Source of the DNA: Candidatus Cloacimonadota bacterium
GTDB lineage: Bacteria > Cloacimonadota > Cloacimonadia > Cloacimonadales > TCS61
Reading direction: 5' to 3'
DNA: 7,068 nucleotides
NCBI GenBank assembly: GCA_030596265.1
Contig: JAUVKM010000105.1
Location: forward strand, 1-7,068
Shown: in pieces, positions 6,802 to 7,068 of the stretch
Position numbering within the stretch: position 1 is the first letter of the stretch
How the letters are laid out: the number at the start of each line of letters is the position of its first letter
Translations under genes and position numbers: made by a program
Notes under the pieces: model-generated
What the model saw: only the letters and a program-made list of their open reading frames with translations
What the model was told of the DNA's origin: nothing
The model's database searches: none

Positions 6802-6825
6802 ACATTAATATTATACTTTAATGTT
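6801..6825 (-). promoter_or_regulatory. TATAAT element inside an inverted repeat, candidate regulator promoter
   Basis: A consensus TATAAT lies at 6815 to 6810 on the minus strand and would start transcription near 6803, about 70 bases before the regulator ATG. No good -35 is seen 17 bases upstream (GTTTTA). The element sits at the centre of a perfect 8-bp inverted repeat, AACATTAA (6801-6808) and TTAATGTT (6818-6825), which may be an operator. It abuts the next palindrome. AT-rich composition limits certainty. Confidence 0.4.
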
Positions 6826-6837
6826 AAAAAAATAAAA

Positions 6838-6868
6838 CCGTGAATAAAATAAAAAATTTTATTCACGG
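6838..6868. terminator. Strong hairpin terminator after the YitT-family gene
   Basis: CCGTGAATAAAAT (6838-6850) and ATTTTATTCACGG (6856-6868) form a perfect 13-bp stem with a five-base loop. Read on the minus strand it is followed by a T-rich run and lies 38 bases after the YitT-family stop codon, so it should end that transcript and insulate the regulator. A shorter T run on the other side would allow weak function in the plus direction. Confidence 0.85.
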
Positions 6869-6906
6869 AATTTTTAATAAATATATTATAGAAACAGATA
6901 TTATAA

Positions 6907-7068
6907 TTATGAAGAACCTTTATCGGATAGATCTATATTTCTGCTTCGAAAACCGTAACCCATTACATCATTAACATCGGTTAGCAGGACGAAAGCTTCT
7001 GGATCAATATCTTTCACTATGTCACGCATCATTGCCACTTGCCTACGGTTCATTGCACAAAACAAAAC
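6907..7068 (-). CDS. YitT-family membrane protein, C-terminal DUF2179 fragment
   Basis: The frame enters at the right edge and ends with TAA at 6909-6907, giving the last 53 residues: VLFCAMNRRQVAMMRD, then I-V-K-D-I-D-P-E-A-F-V, then D-V-N-D-V-M-G-Y-G-F-R and a polar tail. The pattern of a beta strand, R-R-x-x-x-x-x-x-x-I-V-K-x-I-D-P-x-A-F and D-V-x-x-V-x-G-x-G-F is that of the cytosolic C-terminal domain (DUF2179) of YitT-family integral membrane proteins. Their function is poorly known. The membrane helices expected in the N-terminal part lie outside the window. A hairpin terminator follows, so this gene is probably transcribed apart from the regulator and unrelated to it. Confidence 0.82.
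   Translation of the reverse strand, partial: VLFCAMNRRQVAMMRDIVKDIDPEAFVLLTDVNDVMGYGFRSRNIDLSDKGSS

Noticed and set aside
6774..6802. Sigma-70 promoter using TTGACA at 6802-6797
   Set aside because: The -35 is perfect but the sequence 16-18 bases on offers only TTTTTA-like -10 elements, and the hexamer is explained by the palindrome; kept only as a possibility in the palindrome entry.

Overview
The window reads as a piece of an AT-rich bacterial chromosome with all recognisable genes on the minus strand. From right to left (their transcription order) they are the 3' end of a YitT-family membrane protein gene (6907-7068), a complete NtrC-type sigma-54 response regulator (5389-6732), and the first 1,720 codons of a very large secreted repeat protein (5162 to the left edge, open at the C-terminus). 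The signal peptide ending in LFS|Q, the very long PKD-like repeat protein and the base composition suggest an FCB-group bacterium, perhaps Cloacimonadota. That assignment is an inference from style, not from a marker gene.

The large protein has a signal peptide, a cadherin-like beta domain, a C-type lectin-like domain that keeps the EPN and WND calcium/sugar motifs, and then at least 15 tandem PKD/Ig-like units of about 94 residues (period 282 bp, every spacing a multiple of 3). It looks like a surface or secreted adhesin with its sugar-binding domain at the N-terminal end of a long stalk. Its C-terminal anchor or sorting domain lies outside the window.

The 226-bp gap between regulator and adhesin (5163-5388) holds the most interesting signal. 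A near-perfect sigma-54 promoter (TGGCATG-N4-TTGCA, GG-N10-GC spacing, 5213 to 5198) lies just upstream of the adhesin start. An IHF-like site lies upstream of it, and farther up is a GACA-N4-TGTC dyad that resembles a better dyad in front of the regulator gene itself. Together with the adjacent NtrC-type activator this suggests a self-contained circuit: a phosphorylated regulator binds the distant dyad, DNA bends, and sigma-54 polymerase fires the adhesin gene. A 10-bp perfect inverted repeat also overlaps the adhesin ribosome-binding site and start codon. Its upstream arm lies upstream of the predicted sigma-54 transcription start, so only read-through RNA could fold it.

The 174-bp gap between the YitT-family gene and the regulator (6733-6906) holds a strong hairpin terminator, a TATAAT element inside an inverted repeat, and the second dyad. 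No RNA gene, mobile element or CRISPR array is visible.
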